The translations under genes and the position numbers were made by a program. Shown one piece after another: positions 1-11,293 of a stretch of 64,000 bases of DNA. How positions within the stretch are numbered: position 1 is the first letter of the stretch; every line of letters starts with the position of its first letter. Source of the DNA: Trichosphaerium sp. ATCC 40318 (Eukaryota; Discosea; Flabellinia; Trichosidae); contig JALMLS010000356.1 in assembly GCA_038496445.1 (NCBI GenBank), positions 85,973 through 149,972 of the forward strand, written 5' to 3'. A model generated the notes under the pieces. That model was not told where the DNA came from and searched no databases. It saw only the letters and a program-made list of their open reading frames with translations.

Positions 1-775
1 GTAGGCACCGTGAACCCACGCAATACCCACAAATAATGTTAACAGACCAGATGTAATCTTCATATTATTGTTAGCACGAATTGACGAACACAGAGAAAAA
101 AAATAGTAAGAAAAAAATAAGATTCTGTTTGAGTGTCAACATACACTTCTATCCTTATAAAAGTTTGTAGAAACAGCTACCATCCAAGAAGAAAACGATG
201 TAACGCTTCCTAGGTAACCAGTACCAAACCCAGAGAAATACTCTGGGTTATTCGTGAAAAAGGAACTAGTCTTTAAACTTGCGAAAAAACCCATCACAAA
301 AGCGCCAAAACCGTTAGAAAGGAACTCTCTAGATCAAAAATTAGTAACTCACAATATTACATGTTATAATAGGCAGTAATGAAAGCTCTAAAACGACGAT
401 GTGCGAACGGATAATTGATTTCAAACGTTTTTGTTTCATTTGCTCTGTAATAGGTCGGTATAGCGTTTTTAAATGTAACTGAGGCGTACGGATACAATGC
501 ATCAACTGGGAAAGTCTCATTAACAGTTGGCCATGTTCCTGCTTTCCAAACTACTTCAACTTGTAGTTTTATCAACGCAAAACGCGTTATTTCACCCAAA
601 GAAGCGAAAATCAGTATCAGAAATACTTCCCGAAGCTAAATACCCTGAGTTAGGCGTTTTAATCTATTGTGTTGCTTATTTGCGCGTAATAGGCTAATAT
701 AAGCTCAAGCATTTAACGAAGTTTGTTAAAAACGCTTGACAACCACGACGTGCGTACCGGATACAACTTACACAT
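1..775 (-). CDS. Fluoride exporter (FEX/CrcB-Fluc family), 3' end outside window
   Basis: Fluoride channel of the plasma membrane. Four exons are seen on the minus strand (775-758, 635-361, 328-145, 57-1). They join in frame across GT-AG introns, one of only 32 nt. Exon 2 opens with a hydrophobic segment ending LGEITRF, the family's first-helix signature. Exon 3 has NGFGAFVMGFF (the N..G pore motif) and GYLGSVTSFSSW (the GfcGsxTTFSt motif of helix 3). Exon 4 starts another membrane helix, ITSGLLTLFVGIAW, and runs off the left edge. Eukaryotic FEX proteins are fused double copies; only the first half is visible. The start (MCKLYP) was chosen because it splices in frame. An insert of about 50 residues lies between helices 1 and 2. 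It is divergent from the acidic-protein gene at 857, about 80 bp away. Confidence 0.8.
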
Positions 776-856
776 CTCTACATACGTTTGTACTCATTTA
801 GAAACGCTGATTGCAATGTGGCTTAAGTTGCCTATAATTTTAGTATCACAGCAACA

Positions 857-3306
857 ATGAGTGAGCGGAGGTTGTCAAGGCGTGTGGATTCATCCTCAAT
901 AGCAGCTGTAAAGAAAAACAGGCGCCGTAGCGTTATGTTTCGTACAAGCGGTAGAACGTTTAGAGAAAGAGACCAAGAGCAATCTAGAAAGCTAGTCGAA
1001 GATCAACGCAAGTTTGAAGACCAGTTGCGCAAAGATGAAAAAGAATACGCAAAGATACGTGAAGGCTGGAATAAAGCCGATAGAGAGCGTAAACGTAAAG
1101 AGAACGACGAAAAACGCCGAGAAGAGAGTTTTAAAAAACAACTCCTTAAAAAGAAGGAACAAGCTGAAAAAGAAGCTAGAGCGCTTTATGAAGCTCATAA
1201 GAGGAAGAATAAAATAAAAACAGAGCGGTACGACTATTGTACTTTAATATTGTTTTGTTGTTGCTGAAAACGACCTCTTTTGTACTCATTTCGGCATAGG
1301 TACAAAGCCGAAATAGAACGAGAGATTAATAGTCTCAAACGTCGCAAGCTAGAGATCGATATTCGCAAAAACGAGCGTATAAAGCGCTGGAAGCTCAAAA
1401 CCAACGATAAAAACGAAAGGTAAACAAACATACTTAAACGGTCACTAACAACCCATTAAAGACATGAACAACTCCAACAAACATGGGTTGAGCGACTATC
1501 TGAGCGTATGAAGGAAAGACAGGAGTACAGACGTATTCAGCTTCGAGAGAGCGTGGAAGCACGAACAGAGTACGATCTCGATCACCATCTTGATTCTAGT
1601 GGTTAATATAGACTTTAGACGTAACTCTGTGATGCTTTACAGCTACCATAATACGTGGGACGAACGACGTATTAAGGCAAAGCAAGAATGGAATGCTAAG
1701 CATCCTTGGCAACCACCTAAGAAACTTGTTGTCAAAAAGATTGCGTTTGTACCCAAAAAAAGTAAGTTTTAATTTCTTCTGTTTTCTTGAGCTTGGCCTT
1801 CGAATAAGTGGTTCTAAGCATGTACAATAGGGGTTAAGAAACCAAAGAAGAAGGATGAAGGTGATTTGGATGACCTTGGGCTATCTGATTCGGAAGATGA
1901 CAGCGATGATGAAGTTGGTGATTTGAGGTTAGGATATTGCGTTCGCCTGATTTCTAATACTTTGTTAGCGATTTAAAGAACGATTTGGACGCTGAGGATG
2001 ATTTCTTCTCATCACGTGAAGATGAGGAAGTAAAACCTGTAAATGGGTCTGAAAGTGCAGGTATAGATGATGCACAATCAGAAGATAGCGTTGATAGCAA
2101 CGCTGATAAAGAAGATATTGACAAAAAACAAAAGGATGAAACTGAGAATCCTGAAGATAAAACAGATACTGTTAGCCCTGAAGAAGATTCTTTTGCTGAT
2201 GTCGATGGGTTAAGTGATGAAGAAGGTCTTGACGGATTAGATAGTCCACGTAGTGGAAAAGAAGATATTAAAATCGGTTCGAAGCCCGAAACAGATGAGC
2301 ACAAAGCAAGTGATGAAGAAGATTCGTTTAACGATGCTGACAGAAAAAGTACCGGCGGCATCAAGTTAGATGAACATGAAGATATCATAGCAGGTGATAT
2401 ACACCTTGATATTGATTTCTGTGGAGGAGATGATAGTTCTGAAGATTTAAGCGATGATGAAGACTTAGATGGCTTAAAAGAGAAAGTAAATCATTCAGGA
2501 AATGAAGTCGATATTGACTTCTCTGATGATGATACAGCATCAAATAATAGTGTCACAGCAGGTGATATTCATCTAGATTTTGATAATGTGGATGATGATA
2601 TTGAATTGAGTGATGAGGATGAGTTTGATGATGAAAAACTTGAGAAAGACTTAGACGGTTTAAGTGATTTTGGTGATGATTCTGCTGGAGATACTAAAGT
2701 ACAAGATGACGATAAATATGATAGTTTAAGTGATGAAGATGTAAAGCTAGGCGATAAAGATGATGAAGACTCGTTTAATGATGTAGATGGTTTAGATAGC
2801 TTAAGTGACGATGACGTAAAGTTAAGTGATGAAGATGTTAAGTTAAGCGATGCAGATGAAGAGGACTCGTTTAATGATGTGGGCGGTTTGAGTGATGAAG
2901 ATGTAAAGTTAAGTGACGAAGATGAAGAAGACTCTTTTAATGACGTAGATGGTTTGAGTGATGACGATTTGAGTAAGTGCTTCTTTTTTCAATTTTCCAA
3001 TTTTTTCTTCTTTGCAATTTGCGTTGTACACGTGTTTTGTTGCTAGAGTAAGTTTACTTTTTTTTGTTTTGCTTACTTTATGTTTAGAATTATCAGATGA
3101 CGATGTTTTGAGTACAGAGGTACGTATTGTTTTTAGTAGAAATTGCTTCAAAAAATGTTATTTCGTGATAGTACTTTTACCAGCTTTGGTTTGTTGTTGT
3201 ACCTTTTCTTAACTCTTTAACCACCTATTAGGATGAACCTAAAAAGAACGGCGATGATGTAATGGATGAAGATAATTTTGATGACCTAGATGATGACGAG
3301 TGGTAG
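857..3306 (+). CDS. Coiled-coil plus Asp/Glu/Ser-rich repeat protein
   Basis: Not a family I recognise. The multi-exon model is in frame from MSERRLSRRV to a C-terminus ending DDLDDDEW. Residues 1-250 are strongly basic and helical (runs of K, R, E, Q), a likely coiled coil. From about 1850 on the protein is extremely acidic. A degenerate unit like DEEDSFNDVDGLSDDDVKL is repeated many times between 2180 and 2970. Introns lie near 1216-1290, 1423-1463, 1570-1632 (acceptor uncertain: 1613 or 1632), 1768-1831, 1928-1971, 2971-3088 and 3120-3231. The basic-head/acidic-tail layout resembles nuclear or chromatin-associated proteins, but that is inference. The acidic repeats look like slippage-prone low-complexity DNA. 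Confidence 0.7.
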
Positions 3307-3936
3307 TAGAAACAAAAGTTTTTGATCACTAAGTCAGTGTTGACTTTGTATTGTAATTTGTAGTAAACGTTTATTACTCAACTATGTAGCTTTTTCCTTT
3401 CCTTTAAACACCAAAAAGGCGCCAAAACGCTCTATTTTCTTCGAAATACAACGGGACTCCCGTCACAAGTCAGCTGTAGTCTTAAACAGCGCAAATCGCC
3501 TTCATCTGTCTTAGGACTGCACTTTTTCTTTTATTATTTTTCACGCGGATTTTTGCATTTTTTTACCGCAGTTTGACTTTTTGATTACAAATGCCAATTG
3601 GTCACTTTTTCGCAGAAATATAGTACTTGAAAAAAATACCCCTTCCAAACACCCTCATATTTCAATATGAAGGTGGTGAATGCAATACAAAACAGCCGTT
3701 CATTAGGTGTCACAAGCTCGTGATATTTCGTAGAAATTTGCAAAACATGCGGTAAAAAATTGTCAAAATCCGCGTGAAAAATAAAAGAAAAAGTGCAAGT
3801 CCTTAGTTATCAGCTACAAGGTTGATTTCTTACTGCTATTGAGCTATTCTGTTAAAAACTGTACAAAAAGCTCAGATAGGCTCTATCAGGAAAAGACTGA
3901 CTTGAAGCATTACTTGGAGAAGTCTCCACGCTAAAA
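3307..3936. other. Intergenic region holding a MITE-like element
   Basis: No coding region was found. It contains the inverted-repeat element listed separately at 3509-3808 and short AT-rich flanks that would include the 3' UTR of the acidic-protein gene and the promoter of the MORN-variant gene. Confidence 0.6.
3509..3808. repeat. MITE-like element with about 60-bp terminal inverted repeats
   Basis: The stretch 3509-3572 (beginning gtcttaggactgcac) matches the reverse complement of 3748-3808 (ending gtgcaagtccttag) over about 60 bp with a few mismatches and small indels. Both arms share the blocks actttttcttttatt, ttttcacgcggattt and tttttaccgca. The total is about 300 bp with no ORF, which fits a non-autonomous DNA transposon (MITE). 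No clear target-site duplication could be fixed. A hairpin-forming transcript is the alternative. Confidence 0.7.
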
Positions 3937-5619
3937 ATGCAGAAATTAGAACAAAAACGGAAGCCAAATTACAGTACTCGGGTTTGCTCTGTTCTACAAC
4001 TTCCAAATGAACTTCAGACGTACATATCTACGTTTGATCGGGAAACGTTCTCAAAGTTCCACGTGCTATCAAAAAGAGCTGCTACGAACACACATTATGA
4101 TCAAAATCTGAATAAAAAAGGTGTTTGGATTTTTTGGTATGATGATGGCTCTCGAAGGAAAACAAAAACGATGTTCAAAGGTAAGCGACATGGAGAGATG
4201 AAGAAATGGTATAAGAACGGACAGTTATTGCTCCAGGCTTGGTACAGCGATGATGAGATGCATGGTTTGTATAACAGTTGGCATGAAGATGGACAATGTC
4301 ATGAAGAATGTACTTTTGCTAGTGGCCAGGAGAATGGAGACGTAAGGCGGTGGTATGAGAACGGACAAATAATGGTACATAGTAAGTTTGTTCACGGAAA
4401 AAGGAATGGTGAGAGCAAGGTGTGGCATGACAATGGACAACTCGAATGGGAAACCTTCTTTGTTGATGGCAAAGAAAATGGTGAATACAAAGAATGGTAT
4501 GATAATGGACAGATGCATATTGTTACTGTGTATGTTGACGGCTTAAGGCAAGGCGATTTCAAAACGTGGTATAAGCACGGTCAAATAAAATCAACAAAAA
4601 AGTATGTTGACAACAAGAAGCATGGCGAAGTCAAAGAATGGTATTATGAAGGACAACTTGCACTGAATACTACATTTATTAATGGCGACCAAAATGGTGA
4701 GCGTGTGGAGTGGTATGAACATGGTCAAGTTAAAGAACAAAGTACATGGGTTGATGGGAAAAAAAATGGTTTTCACAAGCAATGGTATGAACATGGTCAA
4801 GTTAAAGAACAAAGTACATGGGTTGATGGGAAAAAAAATGGTTTTCAAAAGCAATGGTGTGAGGATGGACAACTTGATTGGCAAAGTACATGGGTTGATG
4901 GAAAACCAAATGGTTATTGCAAACAATGGCATGAGAATGGACAACTTGCTTATCAAACAATGTATGTTGATGGCAGGGAGAATGGTGAGAGCAAACAATG
5001 GTGTAAGGATGGACAACTTGTGATACAAACTACGTATGTTGATGGCAAGCGCAATGGCGAATACAAACAATGGCATGAGAATGGACAACTTGCGATACAA
5101 ACTACGTATGTTGATGGCAAGCGCAATGGCGAATACAAACAATGGCGTTGGGGTGGACAACTTGCACTACATACTACATTTATTGATGGCAACCAGAATG
5201 GTGAGCGTATGGAGTGGTATGATAATGGTCAACTTAACACACAAAGTATGTGGGTTGATGGAAAACCAAATGGTTATCACAAACAATGGGAAAAGAATGG
5301 ACAACTTGTGATACAAACTACGTATGTTGATGGCAAGCGCAATGGCGAATACAAACAATGGGAAAAGAATGGACAACTTGCGATACAAACTACGTATGTT
5401 GATGGCAAGCGCAATGGCGAATACAAAGAATGGCGTTGGGGTGGACAACTTGCTTGGCAAAGTACATGGGTTGATGGAAAACCAAATGGTTATCTCAAAC
5501 AATGGCATGAGAATGGACAACTTGCTTATCAAACAATGTATGTTGATGGCAGGGAGATTGGTGAGAGCAAACAATGGTATAAGGATGGACAACCCAGAGA
5601 ACCAACACTAGACTTTTGA
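3937..5619 (+). CDS. F-box-like / MORN-variant repeat protein, intronless
   Basis: A single uninterrupted ORF of 560 codons. Residues 20-55 (LQLPNELQTYISTF then SKFHVLSKRAAT) look like an F-box-type N-terminus. Residues 60-550 are about 20 repeats of a 23-residue unit of the type W..NGQL...T.YVDGKRNGEYK, the MORN_2/YwqK-like variant. Several DNA units are near identical, for example the 69-bp units around 4710-4778 and 4779-4847. It has no intron while nearly all neighbours do, which suggests a retrocopy, a giant-virus-like origin or recent repeat growth. Proteins of this F-box-like plus MORN type are common in large amoeba viruses (recalled, not searched). A two-exon paralog is at 57860-58809, with remnants at 33525 and 61725. 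The molecular function is not known; repeat-mediated binding is likely. Confidence 0.85.
   Translation: MQKLEQKRKPNYSTRVCSVLQLPNELQTYISTFDRETFSKFHVLSKRAATNTHYDQNLNKKGVWIFWYDDGSRRKTKTMFKGKRHGEMKKWYKNGQLLLQAWYSDDEMHGLYNSWHEDGQCHEECTFASGQENGDVRRWYENGQIMVHSKFVHGKRNGESKVWHDNGQLEWETFFVDGKENGEYKEWYDNGQMHIVTVYVDGLRQGDFKTWYKHGQIKSTKKYVDNKKHGEVKEWYYEGQLALNTTFINGDQNGERVEWYEHGQVKEQSTWVDGKKNGFHKQWYEHGQVKEQSTWVDGKKNGFQKQWCEDGQLDWQSTWVDGKPNGYCKQWHENGQLAYQTMYVDGRENGESKQWCKDGQLVIQTTYVDGKRNGEYKQWHENGQLAIQTTYVDGKRNGEYKQWRWGGQLALHTTFIDGNQNGERMEWYDNGQLNTQSMWVDGKPNGYHKQWEKNGQLVIQTTYVDGKRNGEYKQWEKNGQLAIQTTYVDGKRNGEYKEWRWGGQLAWQSTWVDGKPNGYLKQWHENGQLAYQTMYVDGREIGESKQWYKDGQPREPTLDF
4290..5600 (+). repeat. Tandem 69-bp coding repeats of the MORN-variant gene
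   Basis: The unit is 69 bp (23 codons), with a recurring core such as gttgatggcaagcgcaatgg and caatggcatgagaatggaca. Some copies are nearly identical in DNA, indicating recent duplication or gene conversion. Others, towards the 5' end, have diverged. All indels keep the frame. Confidence 0.85.
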
Positions 5620-5724
5620 GAATGATCTTAAAGAACAAACAACAACGAACATGCCTTAAGTAGTAGACAGTTTACATCGACTAAGCAACTTCCGTTTGTT
5701 CACTAAGTACATAAAGAAGTTGCG

Positions 5725-7983
5725 ATGCTTTACACAATACTGATAGCAACATTATTTCACCTTGTGGTTTCCCGTAAGTGTTTTGGCAAGTGTAGTTTTT
5801 GGCGGTGAGCCAACTTTTGTTTAAAGACCCAAGTAACAATCTTTCACTACAAACTGTACCTAATCAACTCCAGAAACAACCGCAACGTGGTCTGTAGATA
5901 CAAGAGAAGTTTTTTTTACACAACAACAAGGCGCTGCAGGCGCTACTGTACGTTGACGAACGTTATTTAAGCATAACACGTTGTTTTTAAGCTAGACTGG
6001 TGGAGACTAACCGATCAACCTTATGGACCCACGTGGGGTAATAATAGCATTCTCACAATAAACTTTGATGACCCTAGAATAATATTAGCCGCTAAGGTAT
6101 TTATTGGGCATTTTTAACCAAATCACGTGCTCAGAGAAAACTGAGACTACTTTTCTTTTTTTTTTTTTCCTTCAAATTAAGAGCTTCGTTTTAGGGCCTT
6201 AGTGGAGGTTTCTTACGCGTAGGAGGGTATCAAGCTGATTATGTGACGTACGATATTGATGGCGAATGTACAATTGTAGAACCAAAATTCGCCTGCTTCT
6301 CGATGGATAGATGGGAAGCTGTAAACAAATTTGCGACAAACGTTGGTACATCTTACTTTCTCATTCACTGTTGACCTACTTTTGCTTCTTTCTTACGATA
6401 CAGACCTCTAATATGCAGAGTATTACAATGACATTTACAGTTTTGCTTAGGACTGAAGCTCATATTTGGTCTAAACGGAAACTTTGACAGAAAATCATCA
6501 ACATCAATGATGAGTTTTAAAAACATTGAACAACTGTTTCAAGTAACTACTCAAGAAGGGTACTCTTTTAATTAATCCAATCACCTCTTTTATGAAAAAA
6601 TCATTGAAGTCTTAATTATATTAGATTCCCCTCAAAGAATCTTTGGGGATTCGAATTGGGTAATGAATTGTACTACCGTATTAAATCTTCTCTATCTGCT
6701 GAAGAATATCTGAAACTACCACCTCTTCTTGAAAAGTATTGGCCTTCCACGGACACCAGACCAAAGTTCTTAGGTACGTGTTGATGTGGTATTAACATCA
6801 TTGTGAGTTCATCGAATTCTATAGAGCCTCTCAGTGTACTTGTACTTGCTGATATATTGTTCTTAAGGTCCTGACTACAACTTTCAACAAGGCGTAAACC
6901 AGTTTTTACAAGCTCCTGCTGATCCAGGAAAAGTTATGGATGTCGTCACATATCATAATTATATTGAATGCGAAATGGACAATCCGTCAGAATACGTCCT
7001 AGACCCAAAGTGCCTCGATAAGTGCGTAATCAAAAGTCCAACAAACTAAAACACTTCTTCTTTACTTTGCATTAACCCAAACTACAACTGTTATTCGATT
7101 GCCTGATGTGTTTAAATCGAACAACTTTTCTAAAATCTATTGTAGGTCTCAAGATGCAGCAAACGTGATCAACCCTGTTAAAGATAAACTAGCCCCACAA
7201 GCTGAATTGTGGTTTGGAGAAGGAGCTGATCACTCTTCTGGTGGTATAAATAACTTAACAAATGTGTTTATAAGCAGCTTCTGGTATGCAGATGTTCTTG
7301 GCGTTCTAGGTAATTGACCAATTGTATTAACCTGTTCACTTTACAAACTTCTTGTATAGGTACCAAACGAGTATCAGCAATGTTAAGACAAACATTTGCA
7401 GGTGGTAACTATGGGTTACTTGATGCTTTTTCTTTGAAACCAAATCCGGATTATTGGATAGGTACAACAAGTTGTAATTTTTTTTTCCGATTTTTCTTTC
7501 TTCTTCTAAGCCTCTTTTCTCTTCCAGCGTACACTTGGCATAGACTTCTAAATAATAAAGTATTAACAACATCTCCAATAACATCAACGAATCCCTCTTT
7601 ACGATTGTATGCTCACTGTGGAAAGAATCCAAAGGAAGTAACAGTCATCGCTATAAATCTTTCAACAAATCAAGATTTCTCAGTTGATATCAATCTAATC
7701 GGACTTTCAGACCTTGATCCACAACGAAAAGAGTACGTATATTTCTACTTGGTAGTCTATCCATACAACGAACTATATTGATGATATGAGTAGGTATCAT
7801 TTTACTCCACAAGGAGATGTTCATTCAAAAACAGTTCTTGTAAATGGCAAACTTTTGAGCCTTGACAGTGGCACTTTACCTGACCTTGTTCCTACTTCTG
7901 TTTCTTCAAACTTACCTTTGAGTATTAAAAGGGCATCAATAGTATTCATTGTGTACTCGGGTGAGTCTACAGCTTGTAGTTAG
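5725..7983 (+). CDS. Heparanase-like glycoside hydrolase family 79
   Basis: Secreted beta-glucuronidase/heparanase-type enzyme. Exon 1 (5725-5773) codes a signal peptide, MLYTILIATLFHLVVS; later exons begin at 5874 and 5992 and join in phase. Family landmarks in order: NFDDPRIILAAK then LSGGFLRVGGYQADYV; CFSMDRWEAVNKFATNVG; LKLIFGLNG; WGFELGNELYYRI (the Asn-Glu acid/base); AELWFGEGADHSSGG (the nucleophile Glu); GGNYGLLDAFSLKPNPDYW; and the C-terminal strand LYAHCGKNPKEVTVIAINLS. The ending FIVYSGESTACS is like the family's usual C-terminus. Both catalytic glutamates are present, so it is probably active on acidic polysaccharide. One long intron, 6097 to about 6193, carries CACGTG. Confidence 0.9.
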
Positions 7984-9371
7984 CACCAATAAAGCAAGTC
8001 CCATTAAGTTTAAAGTGTTCAAGTTAACTCAACCAGCTTCATGCACATACTGCCATTGGTACAACTAACGTAAGGAGCAATCAAACTCTCAAAGAACTAA
8101 TCGAAATCACCTATGGCATTGCAGCGAAAGCACTACTGAGCACTACTGTCTGATTGTTTGTAGCTAATACTATGACAAGGAGCAATAGGAAAGTCTGTGT
8201 ATCTGATCGTGACAGCTAAGGAAGACGAGGTTCTATTGTCACCTTGTGGCTGATACTAGAGTAATGGTATGAGGATTAACAGTATCATTAAACATCCTTT
8301 CAGGACAACATTTCATTACTTTAAAAGGTGGGTGTAATGTTCCAGACCTGCTGCCGGATCACGTACGTCACTGCTTAGTTTTTTTTCTCTACCTTTTTTG
8401 GTTTTCTTCTTTCTGTTCTAATTCTAACTTCATTTAGTCGTGTTGATCACTGCTACTTCGCTTTTATTAGTGACATACAAAATCAAACAACTCCCAATAA
8501 AACTGATTTACAGCCCTATATCGTGTCTAATTAAAACAAAACAAATGTTGCAGTGTTTGTTCCATAAACTAACACAACCGGAATCGTGGTGCTCTCCATT
8601 ACATGCTACTCAAACTCCGAGTTTTGAGAGGCCCCCGTGTGCCTCTTGGCTACTTTGGGTATGTGTTCCTGTGTATTCAGGCTGTCTACCATATCATTGC
8701 TCTGTAATGCCTAAACTAGGTTTTCTTTTTTGACGTTTTTGTTTAGGGAAAAAACTGATTTGTTAGCCATCTTAGGTTTGGCCATAGATACATGTTCTCG
8801 CTAGGGCACGGAGCACGTAGGAAAGACACCAGACATCACACTCAGCGGGAGATTTTTTTGTACGTGAGAAAGCATGTCGAGAAATGATGCTGTTTGGTAA
8901 TGTGTTATTGTTGTGTTAAACTAAGGAGCAAGGAAAGACGGGTCGTAAGCGTCGCTTTGTTTAAGGTTTGTGGAGAGTTAGGATGTAATTTTCTCCATGC
9001 ACCTTGAATGCCCAAATTTAATTAGTTGTAACAGCTCTTTGTAATTTATCACGTGGACGTACTAATTAAGCGACTTGGTACCTTTATCTCTACCAATCAC
9101 GTAAAAACACGTAAGCAGAACGAAAATGTAAGTTGATAGTGGAGAGCAACGTCCGAGAGTCCATAGTTGTGGCAAAAGTCACCAAAAAAATGCGGCTTCG
9201 TTGAAAGCGAACAAAGTTTCCAAATACCGCTTCTCAATTTATTTTTTACACGGCGTTTCAACAAACATCCACGCGCACTCGTTAGCCTAATTTAGTAGTT
9301 GACCGAAGCGTTGACTTATTGGACAAGCGGATTTTTTGTAAACAAGCAGTAACATCTAAGAACCAACAGAA
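7984..9371. other. 1.4-kb gap; possible alternative 3' exons of the GH79 gene
   Basis: There is no convincing independent gene. A GTGAGT donor at about 7961 could skip the GH79 stop and splice to 8305 (GQHFITLKGGCNVPDLLPDH), then to about 8440, where the frame encodes a hydrophobic stretch LVLITATSLLLVTY. That would give a membrane-tailed isoform. It needs one non-typical donor and is weak. The rest (8740-9371) is AT-rich promoter-like sequence before the Rab-like gene. Confidence 0.3.
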
Positions 9372-10926
9372 ATGGGCCTTTTCTTTGGTAAGAAGAAAAA
9401 GAAAAAGGGAAAGAGTGATGGTTTGGTTAAAGACAAGGATGCTGATGATACAAAAGCGGGCGATTATGACTACTTCTTCAGGTTAATACTTCTTGGGAAC
9501 TCCGGTGGTGGTAAGAGCTCTATATTAAGGCGTTTTACAGATGAAATATTCGAAGACAATTATTCAACTGTTGGAGTTGATTTCGTACGTTGTCTATTTT
9601 TCTTCTTCTCTTCTTTGCGCTTTTGGTAGCTTTCCGATGTTTTTGAAGGTTGGCCCACTTGTCTCCGTACTTTTCATTATAACGTGTATCATGTTTTTAG
9701 TCACGTGGGGCGTAGTACTAATGCTCAAAAAAGCAATCTATTTTAAAATGAAAAAAGTGAAATAATTATTAAAAATTTGGAAAATGGCTTTGTTCCACCT
9801 TTTCTCATCACGTGATGCCCTACATGTTTTTACGACATCAATTTTTAATATTGCCGCCTTCTTGAAAAAACCAAAACACCTTTTTTGCGCGTGAACCCGC
9901 CTAACAAGACAGCGTTTTAAAATACAAATATGTATACTTCAAAGCTAATAATTTGTCCGTAGAAGCAAAAAATCGTTAAAAGCAATGATACGCCTATAAA
10001 ACTACAAATATGGGTATGTCTATAAAGCCTTTTATCTAGTCTATTTAATATTACGCCTAAACAACGTCGGGTTTTTATGCAAAAGCAAGAAAATAGAATT
10101 TTTTATTGTATTATTATTTTTTTTGTATTAGTTTTGAATCTACTCTTCGTTCCCGAATCCACGTGGTCTTTACTAATGATCACGTGATTTTTGAGGAAAA
10201 AAAAACATTGTTTTTTCTCTTTGTCTTAAATTATTAATTCTGTTGGTTCGTTGACACGTGAAAGGACACAGCAGGCCAGGAAAAATTCCGAACAATCACA
10301 AATTCGTACTACAACAAAGCTGAAGGCGTAGTTTTGGTATTCGATGTTTGCAGTCAAGAAAGTTTTGATGGGCTTGGTGAATGGCTCGTTGAAGTAGAAA
10401 AATACGCTGCTGCTGATATACCTATTCTTTTACTTGGTAATAAGAACGACAAAGAAGGGCGCGTGATAACAGAGTCAGTAGCGCAGGTACAATCGTAAAT
10501 CTATCTTTTCAAAGAATTTTTACAAAAACTTACGCTTCAGATCGTTCAATATAACTCCTTTCTACTTTCTCTACTCCAAACAAATACCAGTGAGACCTCC
10601 TAATTATTAGAAAATATTTTTCGGGTTGAGGAGTCGGTGAAAGTGAACAAACGAAAGTTTGAATGATTTTTCTCAGTTAAAATCAAGAAAAGTCGTAAAC
10701 CATACCTTTTTTCTTTTCATCTCTAGTACCTATCTCATCACGCTTTAGGAATGGGCAAGCGAAAAGGGCTTAGAATACTTTGACGTATCCGCAAAGGAAA
10801 ACGTTAACAGTACGTCCAGTACTGCATAAACTAAAAAAAAAACTAACATGATTTTTAAAAATAGTCACAGACGCTTTCCAAGCTTTAAGCGCAACACTGG
10901 TAGAGAGCAAACAATCAGCAATATGA
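9372..10926 (+). CDS. Rab-like small GTPase lacking C-terminal cysteines
   Basis: Ras-superfamily GTPase with five exons: 9372-9587, 9963-10013, 10265-10486, about 10750-10810 and about 10863-10926. It has the P-loop GNSGGGKSS, switch I STVGVDF, the strand KLQIW (the short second exon), [12 protein letters not shown], the base motif NKND and FDVSAKEN. The Rab signature WDTAGQE-FRTIT is intact. It differs at both ends. The N-terminus is extended and polybasic ([14 protein letters not shown]). The protein stops at VESKQSAI with no Cys for geranylgeranylation, so membrane binding, if any, must use the basic N-terminus. The 375-nt first intron and 251-nt second intron are large for this genome and hold two TCACGTGA sites. 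Confidence 0.88.
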
Positions 10927-11293
10927 TAATTGAATTTAAATACCCAAAAACGCAATCATTATTGAAATTACATGTAATATAAACGCAGCAAAATGACAAC
11001 ACTATCCCTTCTGTAAGAAAGTATACTTTTTGTATCCAAAAAAATTAATTGTTACTTTCTCCTACAGCTTTACAATGAAGTAATATTGTATCTCACAAGC
11101 ACACACGTTTCTAAGTTGAGTGAGGTTCTTCATTGAACATTGACAGCACCTTACTTCCTCTCAGTATTGCTTAGAAAACTCGCACCTTTTTTGGAGTCGG
11201 GCGACCTTTATTTAAAGTAGCTCCGAACTTCATCGCAGTACTTAGCCGCATCTGACTTCTGTTGAAACAAAGAATTGTTGCAAACGCGTTACA
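10927..11293. other. Intergenic spacer, nothing recognised
   Basis: An AT-rich spacer between tandem plus-strand genes. No ORF, RNA gene or repeat was noted. Confidence 0.5.

Noticed and set aside
1-63. Minus-strand MKITSGLLTLFVGIAWVHGAY looked like a signal peptide starting a new secreted protein.
   Set aside because: A good acceptor (branch gctaac, then ...atgaag) precedes ATTACATCT, and splicing from the upstream exon gives the next membrane helix of the fluoride exporter.
4225-5600. Several long ORFs on the opposite strand and other frames within the MORN-variant gene.
   Set aside because: They are shadows of the tandem repeat; the frame with the F-box-like start and conserved repeat residues is clearly the coding one.
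3937-5619. Calling the MORN-variant repeats an antitoxin because YwqK-family repeats carry that name.
   Set aside because: The name comes from one bacterial context; repeat similarity alone does not support that function here.
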